DNA of 64,000 bases from Adineta vaga (lineage: Eukaryota > Rotifera): positions 12,710,001 through 12,774,000 of the forward strand of contig CP075493.1 of the NCBI GenBank assembly GCA_021613535.1. The letters run 5' to 3'. Each line of letters opens with the position of its first letter. Position 1 is the first letter of the stretch. Positions 43,975 through 54,209 of this stretch are shown here, in pieces. Position numbers and translations under genes: made by a program. The notes beneath the pieces were generated by a model, which saw only the letters and a list, made by a program, of their open reading frames with translations, was not told the origin of the DNA and made no database searches.

Positions 43975-46900
43975 ATGCGCAGTATTTTATTCTATACAAG
44001 AAGAAACATGTTTCATATGAAATATTTCTTATATTTCATCTTTCTATATTCTATTAAAGCTGTACCTCAACTTAATCTTCATTTTACCGATCAGATAAGC
44101 GTCAATCAATATGATGAGATAGGTCTGCGATACAATTGTTTACGTCTTGCTACAAATATTAAACTCGGAAGTCTCACTCGGGACATCGCATCATTTTGTA
44201 TGAGTGAATCATCATCAAAATTCCCTATGAAGATTGATAATGATTCGTTGAAAAGATTTTCTTTTGGTGACCTTGCAAAAATGAATATTACAAGTGAAGA
44301 ATTGTATCTATGGTCAATATCAATTGATACGACTGAACAATATCAATACTATTTAGAATCGAATGATTCATCTTTAACAAAACAAATCGTTTACAATTGT
44401 ACATTACCAAGATTTGGTTCCATGTGTCAATATCAATTATATTATTATCATGAAAATTATACAACATTATACGAAATAATTCATGGTTATTATCGAAGTT
44501 ATCCAAAGCACCTAAATAATTTGACTTGTTATACTCATTTGAAATGTCATCGTGGTTATTCATCAGCATGTTTAGATTGGACAGAAATTTGCGATGGCAA
44601 AGTTGATTGTCTTAATGGAAATTATGATGAAGAACATTGTTGGCAACTTGAATTAAATGAGTGTGAACTTAATGAATATCAGTGTACTATTGGACAATGT
44701 ATACCGAATGAGTTTGTGCAAGATACGTCAGGAACATATGATTGTCTTGATAGATCTGATGAAAAAGCAAGACGTAACGATAGAACTGGCGACTTTCGCA
44801 TAATTGAACCAGTGTTTGGATTGGAAGATGCAAGATGTGAAACGACATTTTTAACAAGTAGTTGTATACAGCAACGTTCATATCAAATCGTCGAATCGAT
44901 GTTTTCCAGGAAAGATGATTCTGTATCAGATAAATGTTGGTTTGCTTTTAAATGTTTTTTTGCTTTTTCCAATTCAGAATATCCCCAAATAACTTCTCAT
45001 ACTATCATGAAAAAGTGTATACCTGCCATAAGAAACGAATGTCCATATGCGCTATACGTACCCAATATTCCATCTTTTTTGGGTCATGTTTATACTGCAT
45101 ACAAGATTGATAATGGATCGTTTACAAACAATCTTCTCTTATATTACTTATGTTCAAACAAATCGTTTCATCATGGATCACTCAAACTAGTTTCACATAT
45201 GTTATTGAACAATACAAAATGTTTTGTTTCTCTTCTACCTACGAGTCTCGAGGGGTCCAATATTCCCAAGTCAGAACGTCGATATACCAAGGTTATGAAT
45301 AATATTTTCCATCAAATAAAAAATTTCAATCCAATAATTAGTTTTCTTTCGAATCAATGCAATGCATCCAATCTATATCAATGTATCAATTCATCGAAAT
45401 GTATTGGATTTCATCGTTTAATCGATGGTGAATCTGATTGTCCTTATCATGATGATGAAGATATATCCGAAAACAATAATCCTCAATTATTTGATCGATT
45501 GAAAGACAGATATTACTATTGTTATTACAAAAAGAAATATATTCCCAAAGCATTGGTTACAGATGAGAAATGTGATTGTGGCTATAATAATGAGGTTTTT
45601 TGCGAAGATGAACATGAATACGAAAATTTTACTCGACGAACAATATCATTCCAAACAATGTGTGATCGCTTCAGAGATGTATATCCAATAACAATTGATG
45701 AACAAAATCAAACGGATGAAACTGAATGTGAACAATGGGAATGTGATAATGTATATACTCGTTGTGATGGAATATGGAATTGTTGGGATGGACAAGATGA
45801 AATGGGTTGTAAGATACTATCATCGATATTTAATTGTACTTCAAATACTCGAATATGTGTTACATTAAATACATCTCAATTGACATGTCTACCATTCGAC
45901 AAAATCAATGATGGTCATGTCGATTGTCTTGGTGGTACTGATGAACCAAAACTATGTATACTTCAACAGGAATACTTAGGAAGGTTCTATTGTATGAACA
46001 GCCATACACGAAAATGTGCCACTTATAATGATTTGTGCGATAATAAGATACATTGTCCATATGGAGATGATGAACAATTTTGTCGTAAAAATCGATCAAT
46101 CTCAATTTTCAGTAGTATTTGTCAATTGAACTATTTAGTATTGGGTACAGATGTTGAAAAGTTTTTCTGTGAGTTTTTGAAAATAGAATCTAGACCAACG
46201 AAAAAATATTTTAGAATAAATGGTTTCAATCAATCGTGGCAAAATGAAGTGAATGAAAATGAACTAATTAATATAATCACTATAGGTGATTCTAATCCAA
46301 TTCCACTACTCGATGAACCTCGTTGTCATCGTGGTCTTGATTTATACGTTTGGTCAAATCAATCATCGAATTCGCATACAAGCACATGTCTTTGTCCACC
46401 AGGTTACTATGGTAATCAATGTCAATATCAAAATGAACGTTTAAGTTTAGCCATACGATTTCATACTTTAACTGAATCATGGCGAATTCCTTTCGCAATA
46501 TTAATTTTACTAATTGATAACACAAATCAACGAATCATTCATTCATATGAACAATTTACTTATCTACCTCTACGAGATTGTAAAATTAAATTTAATCTTC
46601 ATTTATTTTATGCAACTCGACCAAAAGATATGAATCGAACATATTCAATACATATTGATGTTTACGAGAAACTTTCTCTCAAATATCGAGGAAGTTTCCT
46701 GTATCCGGTGAATTTTTTATTTTTACCAGTTCATCGTTTGGCATATTTTGTAAATATTCCACCATTGAGCCATAGCCAACAACACATTTGTTCAGATCAC
46801 CAATGTCAACATGGAAGATGCATAAAATATTTTAATAAACAAGAAATATTTTGTCAATGTGATCAAGGTTGGTCTGGACAATACTGTCATAGTCAACATC

Positions 46901-48774
46901 ATTGTATTTGTTCAGTAAATTCTTTATGCATTGGTATGTTAAGTGATAATCGATCAATCTGTGTATGTCCAACAAATCAATTTGGTCCTCGATGTTATCT
47001 TCATAATCGAATATGTGAACAAAATCCATGTCGAAATAATGGTTCATGTATTCCACATGATGATTTTATGTTATCATATGGAAAAGAATATATTTGTATA
47101 TGTCCAAAAGGCTTTAGTGGAAGTAACTGTGAATTATTTGATAATCAACTTGATATCATATTTGATAAAGATATGGTTTTATCTTATTCAGTTTTTGTTC
47201 ATTTTATAAGAATTGTTCCGTTTGACGAATTTATTCCTCAAATACCCAAAACATCACCGCAAAAATCGACAACTTTACAGACAATATCTCAAGCAACCAA
47301 TTCGATCAGAATATTTTGGTCACAACCATACCATTTAGTTTTTATTGAAACATTAGAGAAGATTTATTATCTAACTATTGTTCAACCAAATTACCATCCC
47401 TCCACAAAAATAACTAAAAGAATCGATTCATCACATCGTTGTCCACCGATCAGTGAATTAACGAATAGAACATTTGCACAATTACATGTTCTTCGTCGGA
47501 TGAAATCGTATTATTCAATTTGTCAACAATACTCTCCTCATCTTTTATGTTTTCATGACGATCTACATCTTTGCATATGTTATGATTTTGACAAGAAACG
47601 TTTAGCCAATTGTTTCAATTTTGATCATGAAATGAAATTTGATTGTTTTGGACGGAGTGGATGTGAAAATGATGGTCAATGTTTTCAAGATTCACCTGAA
47701 TGTCCAAGACGATTTATTTGTGCCTGTCGTTCGTGTTATTACGGAAGTCGATGTCAATTTAGTACAAGTGAATTTGGTTTATCACTTGATGCAATTTTAG
47801 CTTATCATATTATTCCAAATGTTAATTTATTTTCTCAAACAACAATTGTCAAAATAAGTTTATTCTTAACAATTCTCTTTGTGATAATTGGAACGATCAA
47901 TGGTATTCTTTCATTAATTACATTTCAAAATCAAAGTGTACGTGAAGTTGGTTGTGGAATCTATTTATTTAGTTCTTCATGGATGACATTATTAACAACG
48001 ATTGTCTTTGGATTGAAATATTTCATTTTTCTTTCAACACAAATGTCAATAATATCGAATCAAACATTTCTAAAAGTTCAATGTATGTCACTTGATTTTC
48101 TTCTTCGAATCTGTCTCAATATGGATCAATGGTTAAATACATGTGTTGCAATGGAAAGAGCAACAACAGTCATTCAAGGTGCACAATTTAATAGAAACAA
48201 GAGTAAAATATTAGCGAAAAAAGTTCTAATTATTCTATTGATTCTGATTATTTCTACATCAATTCATGATCCAATCTATCGACGTTTATTTGAAGAAGAA
48301 AATGAAAATGATGATACGAAAAGAATCTGGTGTATTGTAACTTATTCGTCAAATTTACAAATTTACAATCGAACTGTTAATACATTTCATTTCTTTGTTC
48401 CATTTCTCATTAATCTCATTTCATCAATTATTTTGATCACAAAAAAATCTCATCAACGATCTAATCTTCATATAAATCGACCTTTTAAAGATGTTTTACG
48501 CAAGCAATTTCGAGAACATCAACATTTATTAATTGCACCTGTTGTTTTATTTATTCTTGCATTACCACGTTTAATTCTTTCCTATTTATCAAAATGTATG
48601 AATTCAACAAAAGATGCATGGTTATTTCTTTGTGGATACTTCATCTCATTTATTCCCTCAATGATCATATTTATTATTTTTATTCTACCATCTGATTTCT
48701 ATACGAAAGAATTTCGAAAATCGATGAAACGCTATCGAAATCTGTTTCGACAACGTATTAGTCCTATATTATAA
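43975..48774 (+). CDS. LDLR-A/EGF-repeat receptor with C-terminal 7TM domain
   Basis: 1599 residues in one exon. A signal peptide lies near residues 12-30 (MFHMKYFLYFIFLYSIKA), so translation may start at Met12 or Met15 instead. The ectodomain has at least six LDL-receptor class A-like modules between residues about 185 and 710 (for example CLDWTEICDGKVDCLNGNYD and CDGIWNCWDGQDEMGC). EGF-like modules lie at about 805-825 and 935-1055 (CQCDQGWSGQYC, CICPKGFSGSNC), plus one near 1225-1262. Residues about 1285-1570 contain seven hydrophobic helices of a rhodopsin-like GPCR with NxxVAMERA as the DRY-like region (CVAMERATTVIQG). It is probably a large surface receptor binding ligands through calcium-dependent LDLa modules. 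The uninterrupted 4.8-kb exon contrasts with its intron-rich neighbours. The architecture recalls bdelloid LDLR-GPCR chimeras. Confidence 0.85.
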   Translation: MRSILFYTRRNMFHMKYFLYFIFLYSIKAVPQLNLHFTDQISVNQYDEIGLRYNCLRLATNIKLGSLTRDIASFCMSESSSKFPMKIDNDSLKRFSFGDLAKMNITSEELYLWSISIDTTEQYQYYLESNDSSLTKQIVYNCTLPRFGSMCQYQLYYYHENYTTLYEIIHGYYRSYPKHLNNLTCYTHLKCHRGYSSACLDWTEICDGKVDCLNGNYDEEHCWQLELNECELNEYQCTIGQCIPNEFVQDTSGTYDCLDRSDEKARRNDRTGDFRIIEPVFGLEDARCETTFLTSSCIQQRSYQIVESMFSRKDDSVSDKCWFAFKCFFAFSNSEYPQITSHTIMKKCIPAIRNECPYALYVPNIPSFLGHVYTAYKIDNGSFTNNLLLYYLCSNKSFHHGSLKLVSHMLLNNTKCFVSLLPTSLEGSNIPKSERRYTKVMNNIFHQIKNFNPIISFLSNQCNASNLYQCINSSKCIGFHRLIDGESDCPYHDDEDISENNNPQLFDRLKDRYYYCYYKKKYIPKALVTDEKCDCGYNNEVFCEDEHEYENFTRRTISFQTMCDRFRDVYPITIDEQNQTDETECEQWECDNVYTRCDGIWNCWDGQDEMGCKILSSIFNCTSNTRICVTLNTSQLTCLPFDKINDGHVDCLGGTDEPKLCILQQEYLGRFYCMNSHTRKCATYNDLCDNKIHCPYGDDEQFCRKNRSISIFSSICQLNYLVLGTDVEKFFCEFLKIESRPTKKYFRINGFNQSWQNEVNENELINIITIGDSNPIPLLDEPRCHRGLDLYVWSNQSSNSHTSTCLCPPGYYGNQCQYQNERLSLAIRFHTLTESWRIPFAILILLIDNTNQRIIHSYEQFTYLPLRDCKIKFNLHLFYATRPKDMNRTYSIHIDVYEKLSLKYRGSFLYPVNFLFLPVHRLAYFVNIPPLSHSQQHICSDHQCQHGRCIKYFNKQEIFCQCDQGWSGQYCHSQHHCICSVNSLCIGMLSDNRSICVCPTNQFGPRCYLHNRICEQNPCRNNGSCIPHDDFMLSYGKEYICICPKGFSGSNCELFDNQLDIIFDKDMVLSYSVFVHFIRIVPFDEFIPQIPKTSPQKSTTLQTISQATNSIRIFWSQPYHLVFIETLEKIYYLTIVQPNYHPSTKITKRIDSSHRCPPISELTNRTFAQLHVLRRMKSYYSICQQYSPHLLCFHDDLHLCICYDFDKKRLANCFNFDHEMKFDCFGRSGCENDGQCFQDSPECPRRFICACRSCYYGSRCQFSTSEFGLSLDAILAYHIIPNVNLFSQTTIVKISLFLTILFVIIGTINGILSLITFQNQSVREVGCGIYLFSSSWMTLLTTIVFGLKYFIFLSTQMSIISNQTFLKVQCMSLDFLLRICLNMDQWLNTCVAMERATTVIQGAQFNRNKSKILAKKVLIILLILIISTSIHDPIYRRLFEEENENDDTKRIWCIVTYSSNLQIYNRTVNTFHFFVPFLINLISSIILITKKSHQRSNLHINRPFKDVLRKQFREHQHLLIAPVVLFILALPRLILSYLSKCMNSTKDAWLFLCGYFISFIPSMIIFIIFILPSDFYTKEFRKSMKRYRNLFRQRISPIL

Positions 48775-49244
48775 AGGTATAAAAAGCGGAAGAAAGATTG
48801 AAATCTATGTTCATTTACTGATTTGTTTTCGTGCAAATGATTTGAATAAATATTAGATATAAGTTTACTATTTTTAATTGATTTAATGAGAATACTTGAA
48901 AAAAAACAAGAATCGTTATATTTTATTCGTTGAAGAAATGAGAGAACCATAGCAGAAAGTTCATTCTCAGTAAATGGAATATCAATTCTAACAAAAGCTT
49001 GCTTAAAATTGTAAAAATTACTATGCAAAATAAGAATTCTGCTAAAAGCCGTGGTACCCTCGATGGTTTTAGCACAGTTGCACAAAGATCTTCCGAGAAA
49101 AATAGTAATTTAAACTTTACTGAGAATCATTTATTTTCATTATCAACAGTATCGTGATGAATGCTTTAGCTGTTTCAATCTCATTCAAGCATACTGCTCC
49201 TAATATTTTCACACTTAAATCCGCTAATTCAGATTTCAGAAATA
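48775..49244. other. Intergenic, 3' flank of the large receptor gene
   Basis: AT-rich, no supported gene. The duplicated Ly6 segment begins at its end. Confidence 0.45.
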
Positions 49245-50197
49245 AATATTCATCTCTCAAAGAAGGTCCTTTCGATTTGAGTTAAATATGTCAAAATGTA
49301 CTTTGACCACCTTCTGGGAATATTTCATGTATTCCTCAGATAGTATGAAAACTATATGATTTGTTTCAAAATCATGATTACATGAAAATTTCAACATCGA
49401 AACACTGTTTACTAATTCATACATATTGTCTTTTTTCGTTCGGTTACTATTTGCTCACTCTGTCTTATCCTTTTTCAAATCGACTGTCACAAGTTAATGT
49501 GTGGACATACATTGAAAGTAAATATATATGTTTCATTATGCATTACTTTTTCTTCTCATTCCCCTGCATTATTTCTTTTCTTCGCGAGGTAAACAGAAAG
49601 AAATGTTATTTTTCGATTCATAGAATTGTTTTGAAATTGGAGCACAAGGAGAATGTATAAACATACGATGATTGCAAGAAAAAAATTCATTTCTCACAAC
49701 TAAAATCAGTCTTCTGTCTGCCTTTTTAAATCGAAATACAAAATGAATTTTGGTGGTATAAGTGTTCTTCTTCTTCTAAGTACGTAGGATCTATTTTATA
49801 TCGCAAACTGATGTCTCTCTTTTTCTCAAAGGTTTTATACCTGTTGCTTCATCGTTATCTTGCTTTTATTGTTATTATGGAGGTAATTGTGGTGATCCTT
49901 TTATTATGACAAGCTCATCATTGGCTAGCGGAGTGTCTGTTACGAGCGGTTGTACTTCCTGCGTGGTAGGTCACTTGCTATTAGTTGTGTTTCTCGATCT
50001 ATTCTTGAAATTTTTTTTAATGCAAAAATAGAAAGCAGCGTACTCTTTCTCAATAACTCGATATTGCGGCTCGTGTCCAGGTGAGACTCCTTTTGTTAAT
50101 GGATCGGGAGTCGCTTGTTGTTCGGATCGAGATTATTGCAATGGTGCATCGACTTTTCAAAATATTTCAATTATACAACTATGCTTAACAGCTTTAG
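49245..50197 (+). repeat. Segmental duplication, first copy (second at about 51564-52518)
   Basis: A block of about 950 bp is repeated 2.3 kb downstream in direct orientation. It includes the 5' flank, intron 1 (52 nt, identical in both) and most of exon 3 of Ly6-like genes D and E. The flanks are nearly identical; differences cluster in parts of exon 2, intron 2 and the start of exon 3. Confidence 0.8.
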
Positions 50198-50229
50198 TAC
50201 TTGTTGATCTTAAATCTATCTATGCTTAA
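49743..50229 (+). CDS. Ly6/uPAR-like small GPI-anchor-type protein (copy D)
   Basis: Exons 49743-49779, 49832-49965 and 50032-50229 (introns 52 and 66 nt) give 122 residues. Signal peptide MNFGGISVLLLLSFIPVASS; domain from LSCFYCYYGGNCGDPF through CTSCV to GVACCSDRDYCNGAS, then a hydrophobic tail (IIQLCLTALVLVDL). The cysteine layout and the phase pattern (1, 0) match copies A-C on the other strand, but the sequence is a separate subgroup with copy E. The GPI-type tail ends with a polar KSIYA, less typical than in E. Confidence 0.75.
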
Positions 50230-51563
50230 ATTTGTTCTCAGCAACTAATCACAGTTACAGAACAAACTGTTTTTGGAGTGTTGAATATTTTCTATTTATG
50301 TTATTATATCACGTTTTTCTTCAAAATGAAAGCTGTGGTGACTTTTTCAATATTTAACTATTTTTTACCGAATACATGTAAGCTCGAATTTTTTTCATTT
50401 GAGAATGTAAACAATAAATTACGTTACGAAGAACAAAGCCAACCAAGTTTTTTTATGTGGAAAATGGATCGAGTTTCGTAAAAGCTGATTTAATAAGTCA
50501 TTTTAATATCATTTAAATGTGTTCTTACATAAAGTTTATTTACTGATCACTCGTCTTTTAGGTAAAAATTGCGATGTTAAGAAGAGTCGACTGTGAACAA
50601 TTCAAAGCTCGTTGACTCTTAGAAGCCGAAAGGGTCTCAGTAAAGTAAACGAATGAATAAGTATAGGAACAGAGTATTTAAGATGTAAACATATCTACAC
50701 TATAGTTGAAATTTATAGTGGCAGCATAGATCAACAAATCATTCAAAAACATATATGGTAGATTTTTTAAGACACGAGTTATTGTAAGTCATACTTATTT
50801 TATGATAAATCGTGCCCTGTGTCATAACGCTGTGACTTCAAAATTTTTTGTTCCAAAGAATGAAAATAAAGTTCAAGTGTTAAAATTAATAATGCAGTTA
50901 ATTGTGAGGAGTAGCATGATGAAAGAAATGCATTACTGTTAATTATCGTAAACCCTTCTCATAAAAGAAGCCTATCCCATATTAGAGGTCGATAACTAGA
51001 CGAAAGTTATCGTAGAGTATATAATTCTGACTAATGATGTCCTACGTCCTAAAGCGTAAGCAAACAAAGCTTTGGAGATGGATTGACCGACATTTCCGCA
51101 CACGACATTTCGACGCACTTCATATCCATGAGAAATAGTAGCTGACAAAGTCCGTATTTTCACTCTTCTCGTCATTCTCAAGCTCCTCCACACTCGGTCT
51201 TGCCTTCACTAAGCTAACTGAACTTCAATATCGTTCGAATTATTGCATTGTGATAAATAATTCGAGTTTCATTTCTCTATTGGTTTTCAATACTATTCAC
51301 GGGTATTTTTCATACTTATACTATTTGATCTTGTGTATTTCGAAAAGCTGTCATTTTTCAGCAACAGAAGAGAATAATTTCTATTCCGTGATCTTGAAAA
51401 TTGCCGAATCAGTTCTCACCAGTCCCAGAAATGGCATCATTTCTCCAATAACCGAATACATCTGGTACCGACAGATTTCAGTTCGATTTCAAAATTCCGT
51501 CATGGAATCCCGTCCTCTCCTCTCACCCTCACTTACTGCCCATAAATTCAGATTCAACAATGA
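50230..51563. other. Spacer between the duplicated Ly6 genes
   Basis: About 1.3 kb. Contains patches related to 40763-40866 (at 50830-50936) and 43325-43440 (at 51220-51345). The part 50990-51220 looks less AT-rich than its surroundings and has a minus-strand 65-codon frame I cannot identify. It may be foreign or mobile in origin. No gene called. Confidence 0.45.
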
Positions 51564-52518
51564 ATATTCATCTCTCAAAGAAGGTCCTTTCGATTTGAGT
51601 TAAATATGTCAAAATGTACTTTGACCACCTTCTGGGAATATTTCATGTATTCCTCAGATAGTATGAAAACTATATGATTTGTTTCAAAATCATGATCACA
51701 TGAAAATTTCAACATCGAAACACTGTTTACTAATTCATACACATTGTCTTTTTTCGTTCGGTTACTATTTGCACACTCTGTCTTATCCTTTTTCAAATCG
51801 ATTGTCACAAGTTAATGTGTGGACATACATTGAAAGTAAATATATATGTTTCATTATGCAATACTTTTCTTCTCAGTCTCCTGCAACATTTCTTCTTTTT
51901 TTCGCGAGGTAAACCGAAAGAAATGTTATTTTTTCGATTCATAGAATTGTTTTGAAATTGGCGCACAAGGAGAATGTATAAACATACGACGATTGCAAGA
52001 AAAAAATTCATTTCTCACAACTAAAATCACAGTCTTCTGTCTGCCTTTTTAAATCGAAATACAAAATGAATTTTGTTGGCATGAGTGTTCTTCTTCTTCT
52101 AAGTACGTAGGATCTATTTTATATCGCAAACTGATGTCTCTCTTTTTCTCAAAGGTTTTATACCTGTTGCTTCATCATTAGCTTGCTTTTCTTGTTGGAC
52201 AGGATGGGGAACTTATTGTGGTGATCCTTTTATTATGACAAGCTCATCGTTGGGCAGTGGAGTTTTTGTTACGACCGGCTGTTCTTATTCCTGTGTGGTA
52301 GGTCACTTGCTATTAGTTGTATTTCTCGATCTGTTTTCGAACTTCTTCATTTGTAATATAGAAATCAGTCTCCAATTTTGTAGTATATCGCTATTGTGGC
52401 TCGTGTCCAGGTGAGACTCCTTTTGTTAATGGATCGGGAGTCGCTTGTTGTTCGGATCGAGATTATTGCAATGGTGCATCGACTTTTCAAAATATTTCAA
52501 TTATCCAACTATGCTTAA
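51564..52518 (+). repeat. Segmental duplication, second copy (first at about 49245-50197)
   Basis: Direct repeat of the Ly6-like gene D region. Near-identity starts at the TATTCATCTCTCAAAGAAGG block and ends in exon 3 of copy E, after which the 3' ends differ (copy D VLVDLKSIYA, copy E VLISVMVLFKKI). Confidence 0.8.
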
Positions 52519-52565
52519 TAACTTTAGTACTCATAAGTGTGATGGTTTTATTTAAAAAAATTTGA
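52066..52565 (+). CDS. Ly6/uPAR-like small GPI-anchor-type protein (copy E)
   Basis: Exons 52066-52102, 52155-52297 and 52362-52565 (introns 52 and 64 nt) give 127 residues. Signal peptide MNFVGMSVLLLLSFIPVASS; domain LACFSCWTGWGTYCGDPF through CSYSCV to GVACCSDRDYCNGAS; tail LCLITLVLISVMVLF plus KKI, a typical GPI or membrane-anchor signal. Relative to copy D it has three extra residues in the first finger and many replacements there and at the start of exon 3, although introns and flanks are almost unchanged. Confidence 0.78.
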
Positions 52566-52843
52566 AAAAAAATGCTGTTGTATGGTGTCTGAGATTTTCG
52601 TGAAAGACAAACGTTTATGTGTGTTTATTTGCTGAAGTTTTATAGAGAAGATTCTATCGTATCTGAATTTAGTTGTTTTTCTATTATACAGGCGATGGAA
52701 GACGTTTGTCTCTTATCTTCAACTAAGGCAATGGCATGTGAATAAAGCACCGCAAGAATTCTAATCGTTGAAGTTTACAGATTTATCACTCGACAAAGTC
52801 ATGAAACATAGATGTAGCAATAATTTGAGATTAATAGTAGAAG

Positions 52844-53509
52844 CTATTTAGCTTCGAAAAAGACATACAACCGAGTATTAATCCACGGGAGTGTGAGTGA
52901 GAATAAGCAAGAACCACTGGCTGATGATAACCAATGAATACGATAAAAAATCGATCGAAAATGTTTCTGAATCACACTAAGTATATACATAGTAATATAT
53001 GGAATAGAGCGTATATCAAGAATAACAATTCTAATTAGCATACGACGTATAACATAATATTCAGAGGTAGAACGTTGGTAACGAATGCTATATATAACGT
53101 AGGGAATATAGGCGTTGCTGAAACACTACAATATTCGAACACAACAAAAGAATGCTAAAATAGTATAACTCCAAAATAGAGTAACAACCGTTGACCAATA
53201 GAGAAAAGCTCGAAATCGAAGAAAAGTTGTTTCCTTAAATTCAGTATTTATTTGAAAATCCTTCATCAATGTTGGTAATGTAACATGAGTTAGTTGTATA
53301 AGACTTTTTAAACAAATAATATTCAAAGAAAGAATTATTTAAGTATTATTTGTTCCTAAAATTTGATTATGATTTCTTCGATAAAGACTATAAATAATAA
53401 TAGATAAAAAAACAGAACAAATCAAAAGTGCCAACATATCGATAAGACCAGATGCAATATTACATGCCACATTACTTGGATTAAAACCAGAAAAATTCGC
53501 TGTAAACAT
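52844..53509 (-). pseudogene. GPCR relic with two in-frame stop codons
   Basis: From ATG at 53509 one frame of 222 codons stays in register to the final stop at 52844-52846, broken only by TAA at 53339-53341 and TAG at 53126-53128. Readable parts: N-terminus FSGFNPSNVACNIASG; helix 1 LIDMLALLICSVFLSIIIYS with YRRNHN; helix 2 IILSLNIICL; helix 3 LYWSTVVTLFWSYTILAFF. A later loop and helix follow (YQRSTSEYYVIRRMLIRIVI), and helix 7-like SLTLPWINTRLYVFFEAK. The fourth and fifth helices appear shortened. It is a rhodopsin-like receptor of the bdelloid type, inactivated by point mutations rather than frameshifts. Confidence 0.65.
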
Positions 53510-54209
53510 TTTTTTTTAATTAAAGACTGGATGAAATACAGATGTATCTATATTCTGTTACAAGATGTCATTCGGTGAATGTTAAGTAAATTATTAACAT
53601 AAGAAAGAAATTGTCAAATTTTCATGCAATGTCAAAACAGATATAATGTCTTTCGGAAAAGAAACTACATATAGAGAGATTAATGCTATAGACAGTGAAA
53701 CTGATTGATTGGCAGATATAAATATAGTTACTCATAAAATCCAATAGGAAGAGAACGAGAGCAAAGATTAAACATACGAAATAATTATATCATCATTTTT
53801 AAAACAAGAAAAATTAAGAATGCTCTTTTAGAATAATATTTCATACTCTGACTCATTCGGAAAAGTATGATAGCATAGTGATGTTGTACATGATATATCT
53901 ATTATCATTCAAATAGAAGGTTAAAGTGTCTTTATCGTAGTTGGCAACTCGAGAATAATGATCGTTATTTGAATTGTGTATACGAAACTAAAATTAATAT
54001 TAACTGGATTTTTCTTTTTTTTATGATGAATAATAAAAGTATCTATGCAGCATGTTTATCTTCCTTTTTTCTCCTTTATCTTTACGACTATTGATAACAA
54101 CTGTAAATGGTTTCTTTTCTACCGCATTTTGAAATTGTTGTGCATGTTGATTTCAAAACAAAGAAGTACGAAACGTGTTGTGTAATATTACTTACTTTCA
54201 AAATTGAGC
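53510..54209. other. Divergent intergenic region
   Basis: Between the GPCR relic (-) and the NHL gene (+). No gene; the NHL gene promoter is expected in the last few hundred bases. Confidence 0.45.

Noticed and set aside
50996-51193. 65-codon minus-strand frame in a less AT-rich patch, considered as a transposon fragment
   Set aside because: No transposase, reverse-transcriptase or terminal-repeat signature could be seen, so it was only noted in the spacer entry.
1342-53341. Stop-codon reassignment as an explanation for in-frame stops
   Set aside because: TAA, TAG and TGA all occur as lesions while intact genes in the window end at the same codons, and frameshifts accompany most of the stops.
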